Positions 12,001 through 21,281 of a stretch of DNA of 64,000 nt are shown here, one piece after another. The first letter of the stretch is position 1, and each line of letters begins with the position of its first letter. The notes under the pieces are model-generated. The model worked only from the letters and a program-made list of their open reading frames with translations. It searched no databases and was not told where the DNA came from. This DNA is from Enoplolaimus lenunculus (Eukaryota > Nematoda > Enoplea > Enoplida > Thoracostomopsidae). Position numbers and translations under genes: made by a program. The stretch lies in NCBI GenBank assembly GCA_030248215.1, contig JASANG010003984.1, positions 372,001 through 436,000 on the forward strand, in the 5' to 3' direction.

Positions 12001-15000
12001 TTTTTGTTTCGTTTAGGCTTAGGCTTAGGCTTAGGAATATGATCATTCTTGCGCTTACTGTATTGACCAGAGTAAGAGGGGGGATAATAAGAGGGGGCGT
12101 CCCCATTTTGAGTCCCGATCAATAAGAGTCCGTATCCCTAAATAAGTGTCCGTAAGCGGATAGAGTCCTTAAACCTTAATTAGAGTCCATAAATGTCAAT
12201 TATCCCTAATTGTAGCGCATAAATGACTCCAGGTCCAAATAATTTGACTTCGAACCTTTAAAGCGTACTTAAGTTTTGAAAGTGCATTCCAACGTATAAA
12301 CGTTGCATTATCGCTCAAGCTATTGACACAACACAAACAAACATTTAATTCAACGGATAGTTGTAGTACCGGATATGTGTCAGTAACGAAGTGTGGCGGA
12401 GGGTGGGTTAAAAATAAATAACAGTTCGTAACCGAATAACAAGGGGGTATCCTCTGGAGAGGCCAAATAAATATCAGTCCCCCCTTTTATTCGGGTCAAT
12501 ACAGTAGGATTAGGCTTAGGCTTACGCTTAGGAATATACTCGAATATACTGTTCCGGTCGAGTTCTTTACATTGGCCAATATATGTAGCATCAATGACCG
12601 TTTAACGATAACTGCCGGAAATTTTGTACCAACCAAAAAACACTATACCAATTTGACACATTTTTGAACCTGATTGCTGTTTACTTCTAACAGAGTCGAG
12701 CTTCACTAGTGTTGTACTGGATCTGTGTTTTGATTGGCTTGTTTCAAAACAAATTGGTAACTGGTGATAAGTGCAACTCATATTTGAGAATACGAACCAA
12801 GCGCTCAAATTTCGACGAAAAAATCCCGAAATTTCCCGAAATCTCCAACAATAACATTACTGAGGCCGGAGGTCGATTTTCTGCTCGCGAAACTTCCGAC
12901 AAAATTTTGGAGCCGAAGGTCGCAAAAATTAATGCAGAAACACGAATTCTTAAGTAGATTCTACCGTTGCGTTGTATAGCATTATATTGTGTGTTTATTG
13001 AGTTGGCCAATGTAAACAACAGCGGCAGAACAGTATTATAACGATTATTTCTAAGCCTAAGCCTAAGCCTAAGATTGAGCATATTCTTAAGCATAAGCCT
13101 AAGCCTAAACCTAAACCAAGCAAAAAAAAGTCGACTAACGCTTAAGCTTATTCTATTGCAGTCCCACAGCAAAACGTTCCGCCCCTGATCTTTACATGGG
13201 CCTTCAAGGGTTCAAGGGTAAGCAAAAACATCAAACGTCAACCGAACAGGTCGTATACCCAGAAGAAAATTAATGCCCATTTCGGCCCATGTATACATCA
13301 AAGGTGAACCACTCATCCGCGGGACTGCAACAGACTTAGCTTAAGCTTCAGACTATTTTTTGCTTAGGCTTACGCTTTTAGGCTTATGCTAACGGTTACA
13401 CTTAGGCTTTACGAATATGCTTATACTACTGTAGGACAGCCATGATGTTTACATTGGCGTCGAATGCCCCAGGTCTGGCTCAAATATTAGCGACTTACGC
13501 CAAATCTGTAACAGTAATCGCAAAATACACCATACAACTTTTGTCGTATTCGGCTTCAGAATATTTGCACGAAAATTTTTTCGGCGGATCGCCAAAGAAT
13601 ACTGCCAAATCTGGATTGATGAATTTGTACAAATCAATATCGATAGTGACGTCACCGGATGCACCAGCCTAAAAACGTAAATGTACAAATCAATATCGAT
13701 AGTGACGTCACCGGATGCACCAGCCTAAAAACGTAAATGTACAAATCAATATCGATGGTGACGTCACCGGATGCACCAGCCTAAAAACGTAAATGTACAA
13801 ATCAATATCGATGGTGACGTCACCGGATGCACCAGCCCAAAAAACGTAAACAAAACGCATAAACATTGCCAAGAGGATTTTGTGACGGCCACGTGAACGA
13901 TCAGTTGCAACAGCAACAATTAAGACCCAAAGATAGCTCACCTTGCATGAGAGGCTAAAATGCTTTAACAGCGGCATACAAGGGCTTTTAATGACTTTTA
14001 CAAGCAACGTTGAAAATTTGGCTCTCATTTGTCAGACTTTAAAATGTCATGGTGGCTCTCATTGGTCAGACCTTAAAATGCCATGGCGGCTCTCATTGGT
14101 CAGACCTTAAAATGCCATGGCGGCTCTCATTGGTCAGACCTTAAAATGCCATGGCGGCTCTCATTGGTCAGACCTTAAAATGCCATGGCGGCTCTCATTG
14201 GTCAGACCTTAAAATGCTATGATGCCTCTCATTGGTCAGACCACGAATTTACGCTTCAAACGTTTTGTTGTCAAAATTAACTGGATCAAAGATGCTTTAG
14301 ACAAAATCATATTGTCATCCTGAGTCGCGAGGTTCGCATCGAACCGACTCAATCGTTGGGTTGTTGAGTACACTGATTGAATTAGGCTCACGCCATTGGC
14401 TGGCGTTCTAAAATTTGAACTTGGCGCACCAAACTAAGAAGCTGTTATTTAAGCCTTTGTGCTCTCTAAAAGCTTAAACTATCTTGATTCAGGCTTAAGG
14501 TAATCCAGAAGTATTAAACTAAGTTTATGGATTAATTAAACTAACAGGTAGGTTTACGCTTACACTCATTTAAGATGTTACATATTTTCAGTTTAAGCTA
14601 ATCCTAATAAACTCTTGGATACACATAGTTTCTGGGCCGCACTTGTTACTTAAACTAAAAATATGTTTACTTTAAACTTTTGTTAAACTTAAAAACATAT
14701 TAATTTAAGGAAAACTTAAAATTCTTGTTTAGTTAGCCCGTCCAGCTGTTTAAGTTTTGATTAAATTAAATAATCTATTTAAATTGCTATTAATAAAGTT
14801 TAAGTTTATAGAGAGGGTGGTAATTTTAAGAATCAAATAAGAACAAATTTTCGATATAGCATTTGTCTCATTTTCAAAATTTTCAACATTGCGTTTTTAA
14901 AGCGATTTTCGACTTACCAATCTGAGTGGAGTAGCTTCAATGGGTGCCCGCTTATACATTTGATGATCATATTTTGGTTTACCATAGGTTGAAAGTTGTT

Positions 15001-16251
15001 GCTGATTGCCTCGACGTCCCTGGTTCCTATCCCGGTTGATATACGTTGACCCTCTTCGGTTTGAATCAACCCCTCGCATTCGACTGTTTCTTCCGTTACT
15101 CTCCGATCGGCCTCTGTTATATCGATCATCGTTGTTACGATATCTGTTATCGTTGTTATATCGGTTATTATTATTATTATTATTATTATTATTGTTGTTG
15201 TTGTTGTTGTTGTTGCGATTGTTTGCGCCTGAATTGCGTGATCTGTGATAAGGACTTTGTTGATTTCGCGGCCGTGATGCATAGAAATCTGGATCTGCGT
15301 TGAGGATCTAAAAATATCGTAAATAATAAAAAATATGCCAATTTTTGAAAAATAATAAAATATCGTCAAATATCAGTTTCAATTGTGTTTAATTGTTTTA
15401 AATTTGTCTTCTAAACTTTAAATTCGTCCCACAAAACCGAGACATGGAACGCGCAGCTGATCCAAAACTGTGGAGGTTCATATAACCTTGGGGCAAGGGC
15501 CCATATTCTCAAATGAGTATAGCAACTATCATCAGTTCCTAATATGTTTTCAAACTCACTATTAACTATTGCAATTGTTCAAGTAAAAATTGGTACCGAA
15601 GTACAACAAATCATATGCGAAAAATATGCTGAATTACGAGCCTCAGTATTCACTTGTTCCATAGTTACAAGACCTATCACCAACTGGTGTTAGGTTCTAC
15701 ACATATTTATGAATACAGGTCAAAATAGTTAATAATTTGTGTATATTTCGGGACGTTTCTATTTTTCACAAATTTTCCACGCTATGTTGTTATATACGAA
15801 AAACTTTCTGACTTCAAAAATTTGATGAGCAAAGCAGGCACGGCCACCTCCGGCGGATGCGACAGTAAAATTGAGAACAGTCAAAAATTGTTCAAAATCG
15901 CTTTATTTTAACCCCTTCTCACATTGAGTTGCCTACAGGCAACTCAGCGCAGTGTATATACGTTAAATAATATATATCGCACCGTGTTTAACAATTGCCA
16001 CACGTATACATAGTACTAAATCACCACAAGACGTCAGAGCCACCTCGGGCTCGAGCGTCAAGCTCCTATAGCTGCGTGGTGATGGTATACGCCTCCCACT
16101 CCAGTCACTGGAGTTCGAATCCTAGCATAAAAGAATGTCTCAGGGGAAATAGAAAATATTCACGTGGGAAAGTGTTTAAAATATTATCAATACGTACCTC
16201 AGCCAAAGCAAAAATGATGATGCAAACGCAGAAAACTACCAAACGTGACAT
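6058..16251 (-). CDS. DSL-type (Notch ligand-like) transmembrane protein, 12 exons
   Basis: Proposed exons in order (phases agree): 16251-16198, 15307-14918, 13668-13499, 11829-11688, 10676-10510, 9642-9425, 8593-8532, 7863-7760, 7406-7209, 6674-6587, 6264-6190, 6156-6058; about 588 aa. Visible order: signal peptide (VVFCVCIIIFALA); Asn/Arg-rich spacer of about 130 residues; MNNL-like part (VTIDIDLYKFINPD, ASFMFVVYSM); DSL-like part with C-x8-C (CDTTRFGNEC) and a closing C-x8-C (CPPGVIGQDC); membrane span (ATIVLGVFFGLAFLILLAM); basic-start tail. DSL domains bind Notch on neighbouring cells. There are no EGF repeats between the DSL part and the membrane. Exons 1-9 are well supported. The last three are weaker: reading through exon 10 gives an alternative stop at 6575 and about 534 aa. 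It lies divergent to the kinase gene. Confidence 0.75.
6918..7126. repeat. Hairpin MITE (GAGTCAAATTGACTC), TA-flanked
   Basis: Second copy of the self-complementary element. 'CACT' follows TA at 6916-6917 and 'CAGTG' precedes TA at 7127-7128. It lies in the intron after exon 9 of the ligand gene. Confidence 0.8.
7540..7710. repeat. T-rich tandem repeat in an intron
   Basis: About five copies of a roughly 33-bp unit (ttatttttattttttaatta plus ttattcaatct). The open frame it creates is low complexity. Confidence 0.75.
8617..9060 (-). repeat. TA-flanked MITE, CTGTAGTGACCCGAATA family
   Basis: Left end 'tactgtagtgaagcgataaga', right end 'cttattcgggtcactacag'; orientation opposite to 3009. It sits 23 bp upstream (in transcript sense) of the exon 7 acceptor, so it abuts the branch-point region of that intron. 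Confidence 0.7.
10143..10500 (+). repeat. MITE, CTCTCTAAAAG family
   Basis: Starts 'ctctctaaaagctcaaac' and ends 'aagtttttagagagt'. It ends only about 10 bp past the donor of exon 5 of the ligand gene. Confidence 0.75.
10720..10918 (+). repeat. TTAGGC-array MITE, GTTACTTTTAAGGCC ends
   Basis: Left 'gaccaatgttacttttaaggccgtaac', right inverted 'acggccctaaaagtaacgtgggcc'. The interior holds about eight CCTAAG units. Confidence 0.75.
11031..11230. repeat. GC-rich inverted-repeat element
   Basis: 'gggttgcgctatact' at the left and 'agtaaactataccgcaaccc' at the right are inverted copies. The inside is far richer in GC than its surroundings (cgccgcgcggcgcc). Confidence 0.65.
11250..11600 (-). repeat. 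MITE, CTCTCTAAAAG family, reverse copy
   Basis: Begins 'ccctctaaaacttaaactt' and ends 'aagtatttacagagc', the reverse orientation of the 10143 copy. Confidence 0.7.
11925..12577 (-). repeat. TTAGGC-array MITE split by a second MITE
   Basis: Outer ends 'gggcccgtgtaaagatcagggg' and 'gttctttacattggcc' are the termini of the GGCCCATGTAAAGATCAGG subtype. The array is interrupted at 12056 by the TA-flanked element 12058-12505. Confidence 0.75.
12058..12505 (-). repeat. TA-flanked MITE nested in the TTAGGC-array MITE
   Basis: CTGTATTGACC...GGTCAATACAG with TA on both sides (12056-12057 and 12506-12507). Removing it with one TA restores a continuous '...gcgcttaggattaggc' array. This is good evidence for a clean TA-targeted insertion. 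Confidence 0.85.
13015..13202 (+). repeat. TTAGGC-array MITE, intact-looking copy
   Basis: 'ggccaatgtaaacaacagcggcagaac' at the left and 'gttccgcccctgatctttacatgggcc' at the right form a terminal inverted repeat of about 26 bp around CCTAAG units. Confidence 0.8.
13284..13458 (-). repeat. TTAGGC-array MITE, diverged copy
   Basis: 'ggcccatgtatacatcaaagg' at the left, 'gatgtttacattggc' at the right, and degenerate 'cttaggctt' units inside. It ends about 40 bp from the exon 3 donor of the ligand gene. Confidence 0.55.
13627..13850. repeat. 56-bp minisatellite that duplicates a splice acceptor
   Basis: Four units start at 13627, 13683, 13739 and 13795. On the minus strand each unit holds the intron end 'tttacgtttttag' plus the first 42 nt of exon 3 (GCTGGTGCATCC onward). 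The true exon uses the copy nearest the rest of the exon (acceptor before 13668). Confidence 0.9.
14019..14240. repeat. 34-bp minisatellite
   Basis: About six units of 'ggctctcattggtcagacc' plus 'ttaaaatgccatggc', at steps of 34 bp (for example 14054 and 14088). It is intronic, between exons 2 and 3 of the ligand gene. The units carry ATTGGT and CCATGG words. Confidence 0.9.
14462..14815 (+). repeat. MITE, CTCTCTAAAAG family
   Basis: Begins 'ctctctaaaagcttaaact' and ends 'aagtttatagagag'; same interior as the copies at 631 and 10143. Confidence 0.75.
14918..15307 (-). CDS. Exon 2 of the DSL-type gene: Asn/Arg-rich extracellular spacer
   Basis: Acceptor 'atatttttag', donor GTAAGT; 390 nt, phase 0 to 0. 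It codes 130 residues dominated by Asn, Arg, Tyr, Ser and Gln. A run of about 15 Asn is encoded by a pure AAC/AAT microsatellite, so its length probably varies between individuals. No Cys and no recognised domain. The exon is symmetric and could be skipped without changing frame. Such a spacer before the MNNL domain is not usual for Notch ligands. Confidence 0.75.
15912..16175 (+). mobile_element. piggyBac-type MITE with TTAA flanks
   Basis: TTAA stands on both sides (15908-15911 and 16176-16179). Ends begin CCCCTTCTCACATTGA and, inverted, ACACTTTCCCACGTGAA. TTAA duplication with CCC-starting ends is the piggyBac pattern. A second copy is at 57674-57933 in opposite orientation. It carries no transposase. 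It lies in intron 1 of the ligand gene, 22 bp from the exon 1 donor. Confidence 0.8.
16062..16127 (+). other. tRNA-like segment inside the piggyBac-type MITE
   Basis: 'tagctgcgtggt' fits a pol III A box and 'gagttcgaatcc' fits a B box, at tRNA-like spacing. The ends do not pair as an acceptor stem, so this is a tRNA relic, not a working tRNA. The copy at 57674-57933 keeps both boxes. Confidence 0.55.
16198..16251 (-). CDS. Exon 1 of the DSL-type gene: signal peptide
   Basis: ATG at 16251 opens an 18-codon exon, MSRLVVFCVCIIIFALAE, followed directly by GTACGT. It is a textbook secretory signal peptide. The phase is 0, which matches exon 2. No other ATG nearby gives a frame that continues. Confidence 0.8.
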
Positions 16252-17259
16252 GATTGGTTTAAATAAATTAACGAATTAAAATAATTAATTTCGTGTTTAT
16301 CGCTCTTAAAATAATATAAAATTAAAAGTTTTCAAAATAATCTTGTCAGACCCGTACAGTCTGAATGCAACATGTCAGAGGTGACCCTGATATTTCAAAT
16401 ACTGCATGCGGAGGTTTTACAATACAAAGCGGAGCTGAAACGTTTTAATTTTGTGCCAAGATTTGTCAATCGATACGACTATGTCGTCTGTAGCTGCACG
16501 AGAAATTGTTAGCCCCCACCCCCCATCAAAATGAGCTGGCCATGAGCTTGGGGTAAAAGTGCGAAAAACATTCAGGTTCGTCACAATAATGTAATACATA
16601 TATATATATATACATATATATATTATTTTGAAAAAGAATATTTGTCTAAATTATAGCGCTTGCTGAACAAAATAATCAGATCAGTTAAGAAAACGTTAAC
16701 ATTTAGTTAAAGTATATATATTATGTAAGCTTTCTCGTAGGGCAATAAGCTAACGCAACACAGTTCAAAACCGTTATGCAGTTTGCGATTTAAAGTGCAA
16801 TTTTTGTGCAAAATCGCAAGCTATAAACGTTACTTGCACTGCGTGACATTAGCCGTGCACTGATAAGCCTAAACGCATTCAAAACATACAGGATGCAGTT
16901 TAATATCAACTGCAAAATGTCTATAATAACAGACAACGCTTTTTAAACTTGAACGCCCTTGATTATGGGGGATACAACAGTCGAGCCCCCGTTGTAATAA
17001 TTTTCAATGTGTCACTTAATAAAAACCGTTTCGGCCGAATAAGCCAAACCGTTGTATGATAATTTTTGGATCTAAAACGGAACATAAGTTTGAATATTTA
17101 TTAAATATGCAAAATATTACACGAAAAACTTAATTGGTACGTTTACACGCAAAAATATTGTCTTAAAAATGAAAAGACGGTTACATTCTCAATATTTTCA
17201 AAGCAAAAATGTTTTAAATTTCAAACAAAAACTCTTAAAACCCCAGAAATTTGTGGTTA

Positions 17260-17691
17260 CTGTAGTGACCCGAACAAGATAGTGGAGACTGATATTTATT
17301 TGGCCTCTCGAGAGGGCATTCGCTTTTGTTATTCAACTACAGACTGTTATTCATTTTTAACCTGCAATCCGCAACCCTTCGTTACTGATATATATCCGGT
17401 ATTGCAACAATCCGTTGAATTAAACATTTATTTGTCTTGTAGATATATTGCTAAGTTATACTTAGGAATGTACTTTCGAAACTTAAGTTTGCTTTCAAGT
17501 TTCGAAGTCAACTTTAATTGATGCTGGAGTAATAAATGCACGACAATTAGGGCTAATTGACATCTATGAACTCTAATTAGGGTTTAGGGCCCCTATTCGC
17601 TTACGGACTCTTATTAGGGATGCGGACTCCTACTGATTGAGACTCAAAATCGGGGCTCCTGTTATAACCCCACTTATTAGGATCACAACAG
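17260..17691 (+). repeat. TA-flanked MITE, CTGTAGTGACCCGAATA family
   Basis: CTGTAGTGACCCGAACAAGA after TA; '...aggatcacaacag' before TA at 17692-17693. Confidence 0.8.
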
Positions 17692-18601
17692 TACTTAATA
17701 TATGTTTATAACGTAAATTTTTAATGTTCAAGAAACAGAGTGCAATCGGAATTGCCGTTCCGGTAATCTATTCAAATTCTGGTTCCGGTAAATTGTAGTT
17801 GCACCCAGGAAATTATTATTGCGAATTGTGTGGACGTAAATTTGTTTACTTTCAAAAAATAGTTGCTTTCAGTGGCGGATCCATAAACTTCAAAAAGGTG
17901 CGCCCACGAAAGACATAATATTAATACAAACTCGGACACGAAGCGAACGAAATCCGAACTTTATTTTAGAGTAAATCCTTAATACAAAATTTTGGTTTTG
18001 ATCCCTGTTGGGTGCATAGTCCGGGGTGCACCATTGGACCCCCAGTGGTTGCCTTAAACCAATGAAGTATATTTTTGTAAACGAGTTTCTCCATTAACAT
18101 TCTTCAACATTCATAAGTGTATAATCAACGTTTAGGCGTAATGCGGGTTGAACTAAATGTTTCCTAAACCTGGACAGAACTTGAAGCAATTTTGTTGATT
18201 GTCGTGTCCGTTAATTTTTTCTGTATTTACTACAGTTTATGCCGGTTGTCTGAGTGTAACTTACATATTTGAGCAGTTTAGTCCATTCTACTGCTTTGGT
18301 TTCAGTATGGATTTTAATTCGGACTTGTCGACTTTATCCACCAACGAACTCTAATTAGCGATACAAACTCCTATTGATTGGGACTCAAAATCTGAACGCG
18401 TTTAATGCCAGATAAGACAAACGCTTAACCAAACACTTATTTGTTTTAGTTGGAAACTGAGCGGCTCCAACACGATTGGATGTTCAGGACAGCTCAGTCA
18501 ACAACTGGAAAAAGTACTCAAATTCAACCAATGATATTGCAACCTACGTAACACTTTCTGCATTTTAATGTCATCCTGGTTATCCAATCGTATTAGTGTT
18601 T

Positions 18602-18793
18602 GGCCAAGTTTACTTTAAGGAGCGTAACAGTAGATTAAGCGTATTCCTAAACCTAAGCGTAAGCCTAAGTGGTGCAAAAATGAGTTCCTAAACCTAAAAC
18701 TAAGCCTAAGCCTAAGCAAAAAAATGTAATCCAGAATCTGAACTTGCTTTTTTATAGACCCACCAGAAACCTGGACACCGCTTAAAGTGGGCC
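18602..18793 (+). repeat. TTAGGC-array MITE, GTTACTTTTAAGG subtype
   Basis: 'ggccaagtttactttaaggagcgtaacag' at the left, 'accgcttaaagtgggcc' at the right, CCTAAG units inside. Confidence 0.7.
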
Positions 18794-19029
18794 GGTGTGT
18801 TTGCATATCAGCAATTTTGCTTACTTCTCGAAACAAAAATTTGCATTTGACATATATCATTATTGCTAAACTGGGACAAATGAGTATGCAGGGTTGCATT
18901 AAGCTAAAATTTGCCCGTAGTTACCGTTGAATTTTATAAGTTTTTGTAGTTTTTCAACTCAAAAGCATTTAACCGCTAAATCATGGGAACAAAACGATGA
19001 TTAGTGCATCAATAAATGTTTATAATTAT

Positions 19030-19314
19030 GGTCCATGTAAAGATCAGGGCGGAACGTTTTTCTGTGGAACTGCAATAGTGTAAGCTTAAGTTTTAGAGTG
19101 ATTTTTTGTTTTGGCTTAGGCTTAGGCTTAGGCTTAGTCTTAGGCATAGGAATATGCTCATTCTTACGCATAGGCGTAGGCTTAGGCTAAATAATATGCT
19201 CATTCTTAAGCTTAGGCTTAGGAATATGCACATTCGTACACTTAGACTTAGACTTAGGCTCAGGCTTAGGAATATGCTTATAATACTGTTCAGCACCTGT
19301 TCTTTACATTGGCC
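19030..19314 (-). repeat. TTAGGC-array MITE, GGCCCATGTAAAGATCAGG subtype
   Basis: 'ggtccatgtaaagatcagggcggaacg' at the left, 'ctgttctttacattggcc' at the right. The inside holds repeated TTAGGC units broken by 'aatatgctcattctta'. Confidence 0.75.
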
Positions 19315-19345
19315 ATAACTATTAAGGTCTGCCCTCATACCTTAG

Positions 19346-19560
19346 CTGGCTCATTTAACGATCGGGGGCGAAACGTTTTTCTGTGGGACTGAAACATAGT
19401 AAGCTGATAAGCTTTATACTATTTTTTTGCTTAGGCTTAGGTTTTAACATAGGCTTAGGTATAAGCTTGTTCCTACGCTTAGGCTTAGGCCTAGGCTTAA
19501 GAATATGCTTATATACGCTACTGTTTCGCCCTTGTTCTATACTTGGCCCACTAACCAATC
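19346..19560 (-). repeat. TTAGGC-array MITE
   Basis: 'ggctcatttaacgatcgggggcgaaacg' at the left, 'cccttgttctatacttggccc' at the right. It follows the 19030 copy in the same orientation. Confidence 0.65.
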
Positions 19561-19872
19561 GAAGAAAGCAACAGATAACAAAATGCATTTAGCTTGAAAT
19601 GCTAAAATAGCAATTTAAAGCTTACAAGTCATTGCAAACTATTCGTGCAGTTTTTAGCAATTAATGAATGCGTTGGCAATTATTTACATAATTACAGCAT
19701 AATTTTCGGTTTAGCTCAGTATTAAAGGCTTATAACAAACGTACGTTTAATTTTGATAACAGTCAAGATATGAATCATTTTGAATTAAACGGCGCTAACA
19801 CCGTTCAAAGACTCCGATACGCATACGTAAAAACATTTGCATAAATTTTATTATAATTTTAATATACCACAG

Positions 19873-20766
19873 TTGGCTAAAGTAGAGAACATGACGGCGA
19901 TAGTAGTATAAAGCTTTATTCCTAAGCCTAAGCCTTAGCCAAAGCGTAAGAATCAGCTTATACCTAAGCCTAAAGTCTAAACGTAAGCCAAAAATGGTCT
20001 AAAGGTTAAGCTTTAACAGTAATATAAGCATATTCCTAAGCCAAAGCCTAAAAGCGTAAGGATGATCCCATTCCAGTAGAGAACACGACGGCGATAGTAG
20101 TATAAAGCTTTATTCCTAAGCCTAAGCCTTAGCCAAAGCGTAAGAATCAGCTTATACCTAAGCCTAAAGTCTAAACGTAAGCCAAAAATGGTCTAAAGGT
20201 TAAGCTTTAACAGTAATATAAGCATATTCCTAAGCCAAAGCCTAAAAGCGTAAGGATGATCCCATTCCAGTAGAGAATATGACGGCGATAGTAGTATAAA
20301 GCTTTATTCCTAAGCCTAAGCCTTAGCCAAAGCGTAAGAATCAGCTTATACCTAAGCCTAAAGTCTAAACGTAAGCCAAAAATGGTCTAAAGGTTAAGCT
20401 TTAACAGTAATATAAGCATATTCCTAAGCCAAAGCCTAAAAGCGTAAGGATGATCCCATTCCAGTAGAGAACACGACGGCGATAGTAGTATAAAGCTTTA
20501 TTCCTAAGCCTAAGCCTTAGCCAAAGCGTAAGAATCAGCTTATACCTAAGCCTAAAGTCTAAACGTAAGCAAAAAATGGTCTAAAGGTTAAGCTTTAACA
20601 GTAATATAAGCCTATTCCTAAGCCGAAGCCTAAAAGCGTAAGGATGAGCCCATTCCAAAGACTAAGCCTAAGCCTAAGCCCAAGCAAAAAATTTAGTCTA
20701 AAGGTTAAGCTGACTCTGTTACAGTCGCTCCGGAAAATGATCCGGCCCCGTTCTCTACATGGGTCG
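19873..20766 (+). repeat. Expanded TTAGGC-array MITE
   Basis: Outer ends 'ggctaaagtagagaacatgacggcg' and 'gccccgttctctacatgggtc' are inverted. The interior has been multiplied (see the 194-bp tandem), making this copy four to five times longer than its relatives. Confidence 0.7.
19881..20656 (+). repeat. 194-bp tandem repeat, four units
   Basis: Units start at 19881, 20075, 20269 and 20463 with 'agtagagaa'. They are nearly identical and each includes the MITE left end plus its CCTAAG array. The last unit runs into the right end of the element. Confidence 0.9.
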
Positions 20767-20997
20767 TTGTTGTCTTTCAACGATTACTTTGTAATAATAT
20801 CAAATTTAATCAGCGACTTAGGTATTTACTTAACTTTAGTACCTACACTTTTAAAAACGAAAAAATGGTTAAGCAATTACTTAACACGTACTTTAAGTAC
20901 TAAGTTGCACTGAAGTAGGGTTTTGCAAACCCAGCCATTATAATCGGTAATTTTTACGATTGTATTGCCAGAGTCCAGTTGTTAACCGATGTTCCGC

Positions 20998-21222
20998 TCC
21001 TAAACTTCTGCGTCATCCATTGAATAGGTAATGTTTAGGCATAAGCTAAAATTTTGACTGAAAATTTTTTTGAAATTCCGCCTGAGAATTAGTAATGGTT
21101 AGCAATACGCCTCCTAAACTTCTGCATCATCCATTGAATAATGTTTAAGCGCAAGCTAAAATTTTGACTCTAACAGTTTTTTGAAATTCCGGCTAAGAAT
21201 TAGTAATGGTTAGCAATACGCA
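20998..21222 (+). repeat. Direct duplication of about 113 bp
   Basis: 'cctaaacttctgcgtcatcc' at 20999 and 'cctaaacttctgcatcatcc' at 21113, with matching sequence to 'agtaatggttagcaatacgc'. It lies immediately upstream of the kinase gene. Confidence 0.8.
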
Positions 21223-21281
21223 TGCTGGTTCAGTTGAAATTAATTTTCAAAACCTATTTTGTTTAAAATCACTGAACCTAT

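Larger units (their letters stand above)
16252..21281. other. Intergenic region between two divergent genes
   Basis: Lies between the signal-peptide exon of the ligand gene (minus) and the first exon of the kinase gene (plus), so it must hold both promoters. No clear core promoter can be assigned. About half is MITE sequence. No coding exon was recognised. Confidence 0.55.

Noticed and set aside
13015-13202. Arg/Leu-rich open frames in (CCTAAG)n arrays
   Set aside because: Translation of six-base repeats in any frame gives such sequences; no splice partners or conservation are visible.
16062-16127. Functional tRNA gene
   Set aside because: A and B boxes are present but the acceptor stem does not pair, and the segment is part of a repeated TTAA-flanked element.
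18615-20766. Chromosome end or telomere
   Set aside because: The TTAGGC-like units are short, degenerate, occur in both orientations and are bounded by transposon ends; genes continue on both sides.
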